From an uncultured Bacilli bacterium (lineage in GTDB: Bacteria; Bacillota_I; Bacilli_A; RFN20; CAG-826): 64,000 nucleotides of DNA. Of this stretch, positions 17,008 to 26,027 are shown one piece after another. The stretch's first letter is position 1; every line of letters starts with the position of its first letter. Location of the stretch: assembly GCA_934725985.1 (NCBI GenBank), contig CAKVCX010000001.1:248001-312000 (forward strand), given 5' to 3'. A program made the position numbers and the translations under genes. The notes beneath the pieces are model-generated. The model was not told where the DNA came from and searched no databases. It saw only the letters and a program-made list of their open reading frames with translations.

Positions 17008-18214
17008 CAAATGATTTAATTTTTTCCGCTTCTTTTCTTGCTTGTCCAATAGTCCTAGAATCCAAGACTTCAAAACTAGGTTCTTCCTCTTTTTCTTCTC
17101 TTTTTAGAGGTTTGTTAAAATAATTATCTTCCTTAATTTCCTCTTTTTCTTCTATTTTTTCTTCTTTAGACAAAGAAGAAGGATAAATGGTCGATAATTT
17201 TAAATCAACAACTTCGGTTGAGGCGATTTTATCGTGGATTGATTGATGGCTTTTAGATAAAAGCAAAACAATAAAATCAATAAGGAAAGCAGTCCCTACT
17301 ATCATAAAAGAAAAGTTCATATTAATTGGCAAAGCCAAGATATACCAAAGCAATGTCAAGATAGCATAATGAATGGCAATTTGGCCTTTGCTTGCCTCTT
17401 CCCCATTTTTATTTGCAAGACCAATAGAAAGAATAAGCTTGCCGATTGTTCTTCCTTTAGAAATGCATAAAGGGATGATAAAAAAGAAAATACAAGGAGA
17501 AATTAGAATACCAGGTAGCCAAATCCAATATGAAATAGAACTAAATTTGCTAGTTAACTCTTCTGCATATGGCTGAGAAGAAAAATGCTTAACGCAGTCG
17601 ACATATAAACCAGTAACGGAGTTGTCACTACTATGATAATAATAATTAAGAAGTTTATCAGCAGTTTCGGTTTTATCATTATTTTTCTCTGCTTCTAATA
17701 AATCTAAATAGCTTTGTTTTAAAGTCGGAGCAAGCGTATAGTCAGTCATTTCATTTGGACTATTATAAAAAGAATCTTCTTTTTCATTATTCTCTTCTAA
17801 TTTATATATATGGTTATAAACCCATTTACCAACTTCTACTGGATTATTTTTATCTCCTAAAAATCCATCGTCTTCAAAAAAAGTAGCATTGGGGTTAGTC
17901 GCTACAAAAATGGTGTAATATTTCCAAACTGCTTCTTCATACTTTTTATAGCCATAGGTTCCATCATCTTTGTTATAGGCAGGAAAAGATAAGGCTTTTG
18001 AATCTTCGCCCACTAAAAAAGATTCAGATTGGAATTTATTGTAATCGTCATAAATTCCATCAATATTATTGCTTCTTCCAATAATAGGTTTAGCAATGCC
18101 AAAATAAATGGCTAACATTGCACCTAAAGACAAAAGGAAGTCAATTAAAAAGGCGAATAAGGATTTGCCAATTGAGGCAGGCACGGTTGAGTCTAATGAT
18201 TTTTGTTTTTGCAT
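16988..18214 (-). CDS. RDD family membrane protein (first of three)
   Basis: About 408 residues from the ATG at 18214 (MQKQKSLDST); an in-frame TTG lies six codons upstream. Layout: helix at about 15-40 (FAFLIDFLLSLGAMLAIYFGI), a large outer loop (about 45-225) rich in Asn, Tyr and Asp, then helices with the RDD block SKGRTIGKLILSIGLANKNG, and a highly charged cytoplasmic tail of about 90 residues rich in Glu and Lys. A TATAAA box ends only nine bases before the ATG, so the leader is nearly absent. It starts a three-gene unit of overlapping RDD-like genes. Confidence 0.72.
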   Translation of the reverse strand: MQKQKSLDSTVPASIGKSLFAFLIDFLLSLGAMLAIYFGIAKPIIGRSNNIDGIYDDYNKFQSESFLVGEDSKALSFPAYNKDDGTYGYKKYEEAVWKYYTIFVATNPNATFFEDDGFLGDKNNPVEVGKWVYNHIYKLEENNEKEDSFYNSPNEMTDYTLAPTLKQSYLDLLEAEKNNDKTETADKLLNYYYHSSDNSVTGLYVDCVKHFSSQPYAEELTSKFSSISYWIWLPGILISPCIFFFIIPLCISKGRTIGKLILSIGLANKNGEEASKGQIAIHYAILTLLWYILALPINMNFSFMIVGTAFLIDFIVLLLSKSHQSIHDKIASTEVVDLKLSTIYPSSLSKEEKIEEKEEIKEDNYFNKPLKREEKEEEPSFEVLDSRTIGQARKEAEKIKSFDEFENK

Positions 18215-18267
18215 AATGATAACTTTATACAAGTTGAGTAACTAGTCAACAAAAGTCGTAAAAAATA

Positions 18268-18295
18268 AGAAAAAAGCCCCAAGAAATCTTGAGGC
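18268..18295 (-). terminator. Terminator of tuf
   Basis: The stem GCCTCAAG / CTTGGGGC (18276-18295) is followed on the minus strand by TTTTTTCTT, 24 bases past the tuf stop. Confidence 0.9.
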
Positions 18296-18318
18296 TGATT
18301 TGTTTAGTGTCTAATTTC

Positions 18319-19512
18319 TCAGTGGAGAATTTCGGCAACGGTGCCAGCGCCAACGGTACGGCCACCTTCACGGATGGAGAACTTGGTTCCCTTTTCCATG
18401 GCGATTGGGTGAATCAATTCGACAGTGAAGGTAACATGGTCTCCTGGCATAACCATATCGGTTCCAGCTGGAAGAGTGATGGTGCCAGTGATATCGGTGG
18501 TACGGAAGAAGAATTGTGGACGATATCCGTTAAGGAAGTGAGTATGACGTCCGCCTTCTTCTTTGGTAAGAATATAGGTGGTAGCAGTGAATTTATCGTG
18601 TGGAACGATGGATCCTGGCTTGGCAAGAACTTGTCCACGTTCGACTTGATCATGGGTAATACCACGGAGAAGGGCACCGATGTTGTCGCCGCCTTCGGCG
18701 TAATCAAGGGTCTTACGGAACATTTCTAGACCAGTAACAACGGTCTTTTGGGTTGGCTTGATACCAACGATTTCAGCTTCGTCGTTGATTTTGATCATAC
18801 CACGTTCGACTCTACCAGTGACGACGGTACCACGACCAGAGATGGTCATAACGTCTTCGATAGGTAGTAAGAATGGCTTATCATTATCACGGACTGGGTC
18901 TGGGATATAGGTATCAAGAGCGTCAAGCAATTCTAAGATTGGCTTGCAGGCTGGATCATCGATGGACTTGGCATCGCAAGCAGCTTTGGCAGAACCTTTG
19001 ATAACAGGAACCTCATCCCCTGGGAATTCGTATTTGTTAAGAAGGTCACGAACGTCCATTTCGACTAAGTCAATGAGTTCTGGGTCATCGACCATATCGG
19101 TCTTGTTAAGGAAGACAAGGATTTGTGGAACGCCGACTTGACGAGCAAGAAGGACGTGTTCACGGGTTTGTGGCATGACGCCATCGGCGGCAGAAACGAC
19201 AAGGATAGCAGCGTCCATTTGAGCGGCGCCGGTGATCATGTTCTTGACATAGTCAGCGTGCCCCGGGCAGTCAACGTGGGCATAGTGTCTCTTTTCGGTT
19301 TCGTATTCGACGTGAGCAGAGTTGATGGTGATACCACGAGCTCTTTCTTCTGGGGTAGCATCGATAGCGGCATAAGCCATATCTTTTGCTAAACCCTTCA
19401 TAGAAAGAACATGGGTGATAGCAGAGGTAAGAGTTGTCTTACCGTGGTCGACGTGGCCAATGGTACCAACGTTAATGTGTACACGGTCACGATTGAATTT
19501 TTCTTTTGCCAT
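18319..19512 (-). CDS. tuf: Elongation factor Tu
   Basis: A 397-residue GTPase that delivers aminoacyl-tRNA to the ribosome. It shows GHVDHGKT at 18-25, the switch [10 protein letters not shown] block, NKTD for guanine recognition and the three EF-Tu domains to the end ([15 protein letters not shown]). It lies 96 bases after fusA with its own likely promoter, and has TGGAGG before the ATG. It ends in TGA. Confidence 0.99.
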   Translation of the reverse strand: MAKEKFNRDRVHINVGTIGHVDHGKTTLTSAITHVLSMKGLAKDMAYAAIDATPEERARGITINSAHVEYETEKRHYAHVDCPGHADYVKNMITGAAQMDAAILVVSAADGVMPQTREHVLLARQVGVPQILVFLNKTDMVDDPELIDLVEMDVRDLLNKYEFPGDEVPVIKGSAKAACDAKSIDDPACKPILELLDALDTYIPDPVRDNDKPFLLPIEDVMTISGRGTVVTGRVERGMIKINDEAEIVGIKPTQKTVVTGLEMFRKTLDYAEGGDNIGALLRGITHDQVERGQVLAKPGSIVPHDKFTATTYILTKEEGGRHTHFLNGYRPQFFFRTTDITGTITLPAGTDMVMPGDHVTFTVELIHPIAMEKGTKFSIREGGRTVGAGTVAEILH

Positions 19513-19560
19513 TTGTTAATTTCCTCCAAAATGGTTTCTAGATTTTTTCTTGGCTTGAAT

Positions 19561-19589
19561 ATGATAGAGCAAGGCAATTTTATTAGCAA
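19561..19589 (-). promoter_or_regulatory. Promoter in the fusA-tuf gap
   Basis: On the minus strand, -35 TTGCTA (19584-19589) and -10 TATCAT (19561-19566) are 17 bases apart. A small hairpin (AATACT / AGTATT) lies next to the fusA stop. This would let tuf be transcribed on its own as well as from the str promoter. Confidence 0.6.
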
Positions 19590-19607
19590 TACTATAAAGT
19601 ATTGATT

Positions 19608-21701
19608 TTATTTGCCTGATGCCTTCTTAACGACGGCATCTTGGATGAAGCGTGGGCATTCGCCATAGTGGTCGAAGCTCATCGTGAAGTTTCCTCTTCC
19701 TTGGGTTAAGGAACGGAGGTCAGTGACATAACCAAACATTTCGGCTAATGGTATTTCAGCATCGATTTGCTTGGCGTTGCCACGTTGGGTTTCCCCGGTC
19801 ATATTGCCTCTTCTACGAGCAATATCACCGATAACGTCGCCATAATATTGTTCTGGGACGGTTATTTCTACCTTCATGATTGGTTCAAGAAGGACTGGGT
19901 CACATTTAGGAGCGGCTGCTTTAAGAGCCATGGAAGCGGCAATCTTATAGGCAGCTTCTGAAGAGTCAACATCGTGATAGGATCCATCAAACAATGTGGC
20001 TTTGACATCAATTAGAGGATATCCAGCAATGACACCACGAGTTAAGGCATCTTCTAGACCTTGTTGGGTTGGTTTGATGAATTCCTTTGGAACGGCACCA
20101 CCAACGATGGCGTCAACGAATTCAAATCCTTTGCCTGGATTTGGTTCGAACCTAATCCAAACATCACCATATTGACCATGTCCACCGGTTTGCTTGATGT
20201 AACGGCCTTCGGCCTCGCCAGTCTTACGGATTGTTTCTCTATAATTAACTTGAGGAGCGCCAACGTTGACATCAACCTTGAATTCACGTCTCATACGTTC
20301 AACAAGAATATCAAGTTGAAGTTCGCCAACACCAGCAATAATGGTTTGTCCAGAATCGGCATCGGTATGGACACGGAAGGTTGGGTCTTCTTCGGCAAGC
20401 TTAGTCAAGGCAATGGACATTTTTTCTTGGTCAGCCTTGGTCTTTGGTTCGACAGCTTCTTCTAGAACTGGCTCTGGGAAGACAAGGTTTTCAAGAACTA
20501 CTGGTTCATTTTCATCGGTTAAGGTGTCGCCTGTGGTTGTTGATTTTAAGCCAACGATAGCACCGATTTCTCCAGCGTGTAAGCATTCGACTTCTTGACG
20601 ATGGTTAGCGTGCATCAAGACCAAACGAGCAATACGTTCTTTGCTTCCATGGTTGGAATTTAGAACATAGGACCCACTCTTTAAGATGCCTTGATAAACC
20701 CTAACATAAGCCAAACGTCCAATGAATGGGTCGGTAGCAATCTTGAATGCCAAACCAACGAATGGTTTATTATCGGTAGCTTCACAGATATATTCTTTCC
20801 CATCAAGAGTTCCTTTTTCACCTGGGATATCCAATGGGGAAGGCAAGTAATCGACGACTGCATCTAGTAAAGGTTGAATGCACTTATTTTTATAAGCGGA
20901 ACCGCAAAGAACTGGGAAGAAGGTACCGGTTAAAACGGCTTTACGTATTGTCGATTTGATCATATCGACAGGAACTTCTTCTCCTTCAAGGACCATCATC
21001 ATGAGGTCATCATTGAAGGCAGCTAGCTTTTCTAAAAGGATGGAACGATATTCTTCGACTTTATCTTTCAATTCAGCTGGGATATCGATAATTTGGGGAG
21101 CATCGTTTTTATCATCGCCATATAAATAAGCTTTTCTTTCGATGACATCAACGCACCCTTTGAAGTTGCTTTCTTTTCCAATCGGACATTGAATGGCGGC
21201 AGCATTGGCGGCTAATCTTTCATCAAGGGAAGCAACGCACATATCGAAGTCGGCGCCGGTAGCGTCCATCTTATTGCAGAAGACGATACGTGGAACTCCA
21301 TATTTTGTGCCTTGTCTCCAAACGGTTTCGGTTTGTGGTTCGACACCGTTTTTAGAATCCAATACGGTAACAGCACCATCAAGGACGCGAAGAGAGCGCT
21401 CAACTTCAACCGTGAAGTCGACGTGCCCCGGGGTGTCAATGATATTGAAACGATTGCCTTTCCAGAAACAGGTGGTAGCAGATGAGGTAATTGTAATACC
21501 TCTTTCTTGCTCTTCTTCCATCCAGTCCATGGTGGCAGTTCCTTCATGGACTTCACCAATCTTATGGGTACGTCCAGTGTAATAGAGGATACGCTCAGTC
21601 GTTGTTGTCTTACCAGCATCGATATGAGCCATAATGCCGATGTTACGAGTGTGAGGGAGATCGTATTTTTCGGTCTCCGTAATCATATTTTCGTCAGCCA
21701 T
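19608..21701 (-). CDS. fusA: Elongation factor G
   Basis: A 697-residue translocation GTPase of normal length. G1 motif AHIDAGKTT near residues 24-32, [12 protein letters not shown], and the domain IV block [11 protein letters not shown] are all present. It lies in the order rpsL-rpsG-fusA-tuf, 15 bases after rpsG, with GGAGG before the ATG. Confidence 0.99.
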   Translation of the reverse strand: MADENMITETEKYDLPHTRNIGIMAHIDAGKTTTTERILYYTGRTHKIGEVHEGTATMDWMEEEQERGITITSSATTCFWKGNRFNIIDTPGHVDFTVEVERSLRVLDGAVTVLDSKNGVEPQTETVWRQGTKYGVPRIVFCNKMDATGADFDMCVASLDERLAANAAAIQCPIGKESNFKGCVDVIERKAYLYGDDKNDAPQIIDIPAELKDKVEEYRSILLEKLAAFNDDLMMMVLEGEEVPVDMIKSTIRKAVLTGTFFPVLCGSAYKNKCIQPLLDAVVDYLPSPLDIPGEKGTLDGKEYICEATDNKPFVGLAFKIATDPFIGRLAYVRVYQGILKSGSYVLNSNHGSKERIARLVLMHANHRQEVECLHAGEIGAIVGLKSTTTGDTLTDENEPVVLENLVFPEPVLEEAVEPKTKADQEKMSIALTKLAEEDPTFRVHTDADSGQTIIAGVGELQLDILVERMRREFKVDVNVGAPQVNYRETIRKTGEAEGRYIKQTGGHGQYGDVWIRFEPNPGKGFEFVDAIVGGAVPKEFIKPTQQGLEDALTRGVIAGYPLIDVKATLFDGSYHDVDSSEAAYKIAASMALKAAAPKCDPVLLEPIMKVEITVPEQYYGDVIGDIARRRGNMTGETQRGNAKQIDAEIPLAEMFGYVTDLRSLTQGRGNFTMSFDHYGECPRFIQDAVVKKASGK

Positions 21702-21716
21702 TTTTTATCCTCCAAA

Positions 21717-22187
21717 TTACCAACGATAATGGGCATAAGCTTTATTAGCTTCGGCCATCTTGTGGACATCTTCCTTCTTCTTGACGGAAGCCCCACTTCC
21801 GTTGGCGGCATCGATTATCTCGGCAGCGAGTTTATTTTCCATGGTTTTCTCGTTGCGAAGACGGGCATAAGTAACTAACCATCTTAATCCAAGGGTTTGT
21901 TTTCTTTCTGGAGAAACTTCGACTGGAACTTGGTAGTTAGCAGCACCGATACGGCGAACTTTTAATTCGACTTCGGGCATGATGTTATTGATTGCAGCGG
22001 CAAAGACATCGGTGGCCTTTTGTCCTGTTTTTTCTTCGATTTGCTTAAAAGCTTTGTAGATGATGGTTTGGGCAGTTCCTCTTTTGCCATCATACATGAC
22101 GCGGTTGATCAAACGAGTAACCAATTTGGATTGGTACACTGGATCTGGTAAAACGTCGCGTTTTTCAACTGAACCTTTTCTTGGCAT
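21717..22187 (-). CDS. rpsG: 30S ribosomal protein S7
   Basis: The 156-residue primary 16S rRNA binder of the small-subunit head, with the typical start [26 protein letters not shown] and end AYAHYRW. It follows rpsL by 16 bases. Confidence 0.99.
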   Translation of the reverse strand: MPRKGSVEKRDVLPDPVYQSKLVTRLINRVMYDGKRGTAQTIIYKAFKQIEEKTGQKATDVFAAAINNIMPEVELKVRRIGAANYQVPVEVSPERKQTLGLRWLVTYARLRNEKTMENKLAAEIIDAANGSGASVKKKEDVHKMAEANKAYAHYRW

Positions 22188-22203
22188 TGTACTTCTCCTT
22201 TAA

Positions 22204-22623
22204 TTACTTTGATTCCTTTGGCTTTTTTGTTCCGTATAGGGAACGGCCTTGGCGTCTAGCTTCTATACCGGCGCAGTCTAAGCAGCCACGAACGATATGG
22301 TATCTAACACCTGGTAAGTCTTTAACACGGCCACCACGAATCATAACGGTGGAGTGTTCTTGAAGGTTATGTCCTTCTCCGCCAATATAAGCGGTAACTT
22401 CATATCCGTTAGACAAGCGGACACGAGCATACTTTCTCAAAGCAGAGTTTGGTTTCTTCGGGGTCATTGTACCGACACGGGTGCAAACTCCTCTTTTTTG
22501 TGAGGAAGGTTGGTTGTTGGTTCTTTTTGTTAGGGAGTTCCATCTCTTGCCTAAGGCTGGAGTCTTGGACTTCTTGACCGCTGTTTGGCGGCCTTGCCTA
22601 ACTAATTGATTAATCGTTGGCAT
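22204..22623 (-). CDS. rpsL: 30S ribosomal protein S12
   Basis: A 139-residue decoding-centre protein. The [11 protein letters not shown] and [13 protein letters not shown] segments both keep the lysines whose change gives streptomycin resistance, so a sensitive-type S12 is predicted. First gene of the str operon. Confidence 0.99.
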   Translation of the reverse strand: MPTINQLVRQGRQTAVKKSKTPALGKRWNSLTKRTNNQPSSQKRGVCTRVGTMTPKKPNSALRKYARVRLSNGYEVTAYIGGEGHNLQEHSTVMIRGGRVKDLPGVRYHIVRGCLDCAGIEARRQGRSLYGTKKPKESK

Positions 22624-22723
22624 TTTGTGTTTTTTCCTCTCTTAATTCTACACACAATTCCCGGTGTGTCATACATCGGGGTAAATAAAGAAGGCAAAAG
22701 CCTCTTTTTTACGTCCGAGCGAA
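22624..22723 (-). promoter_or_regulatory. str operon leader with competing hairpins
   Basis: The roughly 95-base leader between the promoter and rpsL contains a short GAGGC/GCCTT hairpin followed by TTCTTTATTT, and then CACACCGGGAATTGTGTG, whose CACAC can pair with GTGTG while its CGGG can instead pair with an upstream CCCG. The two pairings exclude each other. A regulatory role is a guess. Confidence 0.35.
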
Positions 22724-22752
22724 ATCATACCTACTTAAGGCTTATCTGTCAA
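22724..22752 (-). promoter_or_regulatory. Promoter of the str operon
   Basis: On the minus strand, a perfect -35 TTGACA (22747-22752) lies exactly 17 bases from -10 TATGAT (22724-22729). It is the best consensus match in the window and suits a highly expressed operon. Confidence 0.88.
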
Positions 22753-22764
22753 CGATTTGTTTAT

Positions 22765-24150
22765 TTACAATTTTGATATAAAGGAAATCATGTAAATAGG
22801 AAATTGATAAATGTGCTCGTTTTCTTTTTTTACATTGCACTCGCCGAATAAATAAGATTCCTTTATATCATAGGTTTTTATTAAATTTGTAAGAGCAACA
22901 TGATTATAGTAATTCATATTATCTGGCTTGCCAGATTTTATCTCTATAGGCAGCACTTCCCCGTTTAGCTCTATTAAAAAATCAACTTCACCATGTTTTT
23001 TTGAATTGTAATAAAATAATTTCTCATTAAATCCGTGCGCATAAAGTTCTTGAGCTGCTGCGTTTTCATAAGGCGCGCCGAAATTAATTTCTTTTTCGTT
23101 TTTTAAAAGTTTGTTTCTTAAATCCGTATCATATAAAGCGGCATCCAAAAGCCCAATATCATTCATAAAGGCTTTTAAAGTTTTTCTATTGCTAGATAAA
23201 GATAAAGGAGATGTTGGCTCTGAAACATTAAAAACCGGAATGATAATTCCTGCATTAGAAAGCCAAACAAATTCATCTTCTATATTTTTGTTTTTTAAAT
23301 AGTTTTTATCAATTACATTGCTGCTGATAAACCTTTTATTCTTGCTGTTTAGTTCGCTCGGAATGGATTTGTATATTTCTTTAATTCTTAGTTTTTTTTC
23401 ATCGTCATTTAAATATGTTGTTACATCATAAGAATACTTATTCAGTATTTGATTTTGTACGTTTGAAACGTTAAATAAATTTTTTGATTTGTTAAATTCG
23501 TTAACAGCTTCGGGCATCCCACCTATTAATATATATTCTCTAAAATAATTCAAAAATAAAGTATTCAAGGATGGCAACACCTGTTCTTTGCTATAAAAAC
23601 ATTTTTTTAAATATTCAATTGATTCTCCGCCAACGTTCTTGTTCAGCAAATATTCTTCAAAATCCAAAGGAAACATTCTAACTTCATCTAAATACCCAAG
23701 AGGATTTAAAATAATATCCTTTATTGAGACACCAAGAAAAGAACCGCTTAAAATGAATCTATATTTTCCATCTATAACAAGTGGCTTCATTATAGAAACA
23801 AGATCCAAAGAAGAGAATTCCAATTTGCCTTTTTTCTTTTCTAGATCTCTTTTTTGATAAAGAAGCTGTATTTCGTCAAAAAATATAACAGTCTTATTGG
23901 GAATCAATTTTTCGCCAAAAACAGAAGAAAGTTTAATTAGTATTTCATCACTACTTTTATTTGAATAAAATAAATCAATTAAATCAATACGTGTAGCAAA
24001 ATTAATTTCAATAACGTTTTCGAAATTTTCATTGATAAATTTTTCAATGGAAAAAGTTTTTCCAATTTGCCTAGCCCCATCAACAAGCAAAGCCGTTTTT
24101 CTATTGTCTTTCCAAAATTGAAAATATTTTTCGATCTTTCTTTTTAACAT
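22765..24150 (-). CDS. AAA_14 / DUF4143 family ATPase
   Basis: The 461-residue protein belongs to the large ATPase family with an N-terminal AAA_14 domain (Walker A DGARQIGKT near residues 24-32, Walker B VIFFDEIQ near 88-95) and a C-terminal DUF4143 part carrying the nuclease-like block HGEVDFLIELNGEVLPIEIKSGK (about 395-418), which recalls PD-(D/E)XK folds. Members are abundant in gut bacteria and archaea, often near mobile DNA; their function is not established. It lies between rpoC and rpsL, where most Bacilli have ribosomal genes, suggesting insertion. AAGGA precedes the ATG, and three direct repeats lie just upstream. A dead relative lies at 46800-47290. Confidence 0.85.
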   Translation of the reverse strand: MLKRKIEKYFQFWKDNRKTALLVDGARQIGKTFSIEKFINENFENVIEINFATRIDLIDLFYSNKSSDEILIKLSSVFGEKLIPNKTVIFFDEIQLLYQKRDLEKKKGKLEFSSLDLVSIMKPLVIDGKYRFILSGSFLGVSIKDIILNPLGYLDEVRMFPLDFEEYLLNKNVGGESIEYLKKCFYSKEQVLPSLNTLFLNYFREYILIGGMPEAVNEFNKSKNLFNVSNVQNQILNKYSYDVTTYLNDDEKKLRIKEIYKSIPSELNSKNKRFISSNVIDKNYLKNKNIEDEFVWLSNAGIIIPVFNVSEPTSPLSLSSNRKTLKAFMNDIGLLDAALYDTDLRNKLLKNEKEINFGAPYENAAAQELYAHGFNEKLFYYNSKKHGEVDFLIELNGEVLPIEIKSGKPDNMNYYNHVALTNLIKTYDIKESYLFGECNVKKENEHIYQFPIYMISFISKL

Positions 24151-24183
24151 TTTTTCCTTGTGCCCATATTTTAATAATAAAAT

Positions 24184-24263
24184 GGAAAACTGAAAGTTAA
24201 TTTTTTGTAAAAATACGGAAAACTGAAAGTAAAAATCAGATATAAATACGGAAAACTGAAAGA
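24184..24263. repeat. Three direct repeats GGAAAACTGAAAG at 33-bp steps
   Basis: The 13-14 bp core GGAAAACTGAAAGt starts at 24184, 24217 and 24250, exactly 33 bp apart (about three helical turns); the last two are preceded by AAATAC. The array lies in the divergent region between the AAA_14 gene and the DUF2089 operon. The period and placement suggest a set of binding sites for one regulator on the same DNA face. Confidence 0.8.
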
Positions 24264-24324
24264 TATATTTATCTACTGAACCATGAAATAAATCTAAAAT
24301 AGTTTTAACAAAATTAAAAAAATA

Positions 24325-24353
24325 TTAACAAAATTAAATTTTATTTGTATATT
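24325..24353 (+). promoter_or_regulatory. Promoter of the DUF2089 operon (leaderless)
   Basis: -35 TTAACA (24325-24330) and -10 TATATT (24348-24353) are 17 bases apart. The ATG begins seven bases after the -10 box, so transcription should start at or next to the first codon. No Shine-Dalgarno site is present. Confidence 0.7.
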
Positions 24354-24360
24354 ATAAAGC

Positions 24361-24642
24361 ATGGAACAAAAATGGTTGAAAGTATTAACTGATGATGATT
24401 TAGAATTTATTCATCAGTTTGTCCTCTCTTCAGGATCGTTGAAGGAGCTTGCGAAACAATACGGCATTTCTTATCCTACTGTTCGTAATAAAGCAAACAA
24501 AATAATTGAAAAAATACAAATGGTAGACAAAAAGGAACCTCCCTATGTTTCGTATATAAAAGCCATGGCCATGGAAAGAAAAATATCTTCAGAAGCTGCA
24601 AGAGATTTAATCACGATGTTCCGATTAATTCATAAGGAATAA
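24361..24642 (+). CDS. DUF2089-like HTH protein
   Basis: The 93-residue protein resembles the DUF2089 family: LTDDDLEFIHQFVLSSGSLKELAKQYGISYPTVRNKANKIIEKI forms an acidic helix followed by a helix-turn-helix (about 26-50). It probably regulates its own operon, which continues with a membrane protein six bases later and a secreted protein. Such HTH-plus-membrane units often act as small envelope-linked regulators; here this is inference. Confidence 0.75.
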   Translation: MEQKWLKVLTDDDLEFIHQFVLSSGSLKELAKQYGISYPTVRNKANKIIEKIQMVDKKEPPYVSYIKAMAMERKISSEAARDLITMFRLIHKE

Positions 24643-24648
24643 CCAAAC

Positions 24649-25068
24649 ATGATTTTGAACACTGTTCAGGGCGACCTATCCTTTAAAATTTGCTCTGGAA
24701 TATACCCAATTATAGGATTGTTGCTAGGGGTGACAATGATAATCGCCTACACAAAAAGCAAAAACAATAAACTTGTCAAACCATTTGCCTTTATTCCGGC
24801 ATTTGGGTTATTGTATGGACTTATCTATACGTTTGCCTATTGCATCGCGTCTATAACAAGCGGGGTCTTTGACTACATTTACATAATCCGCTCTTTTGAA
24901 GGTTTTATAATAGATTTTATAATATGGTTTATTATTTTTACTTATTCTATTTGCCCTCCAAATTCATCAAAAAATAGAGGTAAAAAATTTTCAAAGAAAG
25001 CCATTGAAGATAATTTGAATTCCTCAGAAATGTCTGAAGATGAAAAAATGGAAATTACGAACTTTTAA
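24649..25068 (+). CDS. Hypothetical three-helix membrane protein
   Basis: The 139-residue protein has hydrophobic helices at about 17-35, 44-68 and 84-108 and a charged cytoplasmic tail rich in Lys, Glu and Ser. No family is recognised. It follows the DUF2089-like gene by six bases, with AAGGA about ten bases before its ATG, and precedes the secreted protein by ten bases. Confidence 0.65.
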   Translation: MILNTVQGDLSFKICSGIYPIIGLLLGVTMIIAYTKSKNNKLVKPFAFIPAFGLLYGLIYTFAYCIASITSGVFDYIYIIRSFEGFIIDFIIWFIIFTYSICPPNSSKNRGKKFSKKAIEDNLNSSEMSEDEKMEITNF

Positions 25069-25078
25069 AGGTGAAAAA

Positions 25079-25894
25079 ATGATTAAAATTTTACTAGCGG
25101 CAGCAGCTCTATTTGCTTGTGCTATTCGAACAAATCTAGAAGTCGATGGAGCCACACCAATTGCTCAAGAGATTTCATGCCGTTCCAAGGCTTCTCCAAA
25201 AAAAGCCAACGAAAATTCTTCTAACCCGTTTGTTAGAACCAACACTTTCCCAAACAAAGTCGTTGTAAAAGATCCTATTGGTTACTTCGTTTATGATATG
25301 TCGGTCTATCGCGCTGATTTCACCGATGCTTCTTATCTTTACCTATGCGAACTCGATATCGATTTCACTCCTGGTTCCGCGGCATCGAAAAACGAATCAG
25401 AATATGATTGGCATTATGATTTTTGGGCAGCCGATATATCATTAGGCGTATCCAAGTCTTTGCCTCAGGCAAAAGTTAAAGATTTTTGGCCCCAATCATC
25501 TAAAGTAACCGTCACTATCACTTCCGAGTATAGCGCCGCTTATACTTTGGGCACCGGTATAGAATTTAGTTTGACAGGCGGTGTAAAAGTTGTAACTTCT
25601 GCCAGTGGAAGTTACACAATTACACATTCTGAAACCACAGCCACGGAAGACCCATCGATTTCAGCCCAGCTCTTGTCAAATGACACAAGAACAGCGAAAT
25701 GAAATTTAAGATGCACTTTTCAGCGTGGACTAACTTATAATTTTTCTTGTTATTTATTGGTTGAAATCCCAAAAAATATTTCGAACTCATTTTCGTTTTC
25801 CTCAGCAATCGACATGACTTGCATAGCTTGGAAAGGATATTTGTGGGAACAACGAAAGCATGTTACCGCAAACGATAGTATTTCTGCGTATTGA
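25079..25894 (+). pseudogene. Secreted protein gene interrupted by one in-frame TGA (25700-25702)
   Basis: From the ATG at 25079 (AAAGGTG upstream) the reading gives a signal peptide (KILLAAAALFACAIRT) and a mature beta-rich part up to TGA at 25700. The same frame then runs open for 63 more codons to a TGA at 25892, with protein-like composition (SCYLLVEIPKNISNSF, then IAWKGYLWEQRKHVTAN). The likeliest reading is one gene of about 270 codons whose codon at 25700 was changed to TGA, perhaps from TGG; readthrough is possible. The shorter product of 207 residues stops abruptly within a beta-sandwich-like region. Function unknown; it is the third gene of the DUF2089 operon. Confidence 0.6.
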
Positions 25895-26027
25895 TATATT
25901 AATCCTTTTTCAAATAGCATTAAAAACGGATTAGTAGAAAACATTTCATTTTTTGAAATTTGGCTTTCTAAAAATCCGTTTTTTATGACAATTTATAAGT
26001 AAAATTTTGGCGTGTTTTTGCATCAAG

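Noticed and set aside
18289..18729. Long plus-strand frames over tuf, fusA and the rpo genes
   Set aside because: They are antisense shadows of highly conserved genes with biased codons and have no ribosome-binding sites.
22690..22710. Plus-strand terminator before rpsL
   Set aside because: The stem is only four to five base pairs and no plus-strand gene ends here.
24184..24263. CRISPR array
   Set aside because: The repeat core is only 13-14 bp, the intervening sequence about 19 bp and AT-rich, there are three units and no cas genes.
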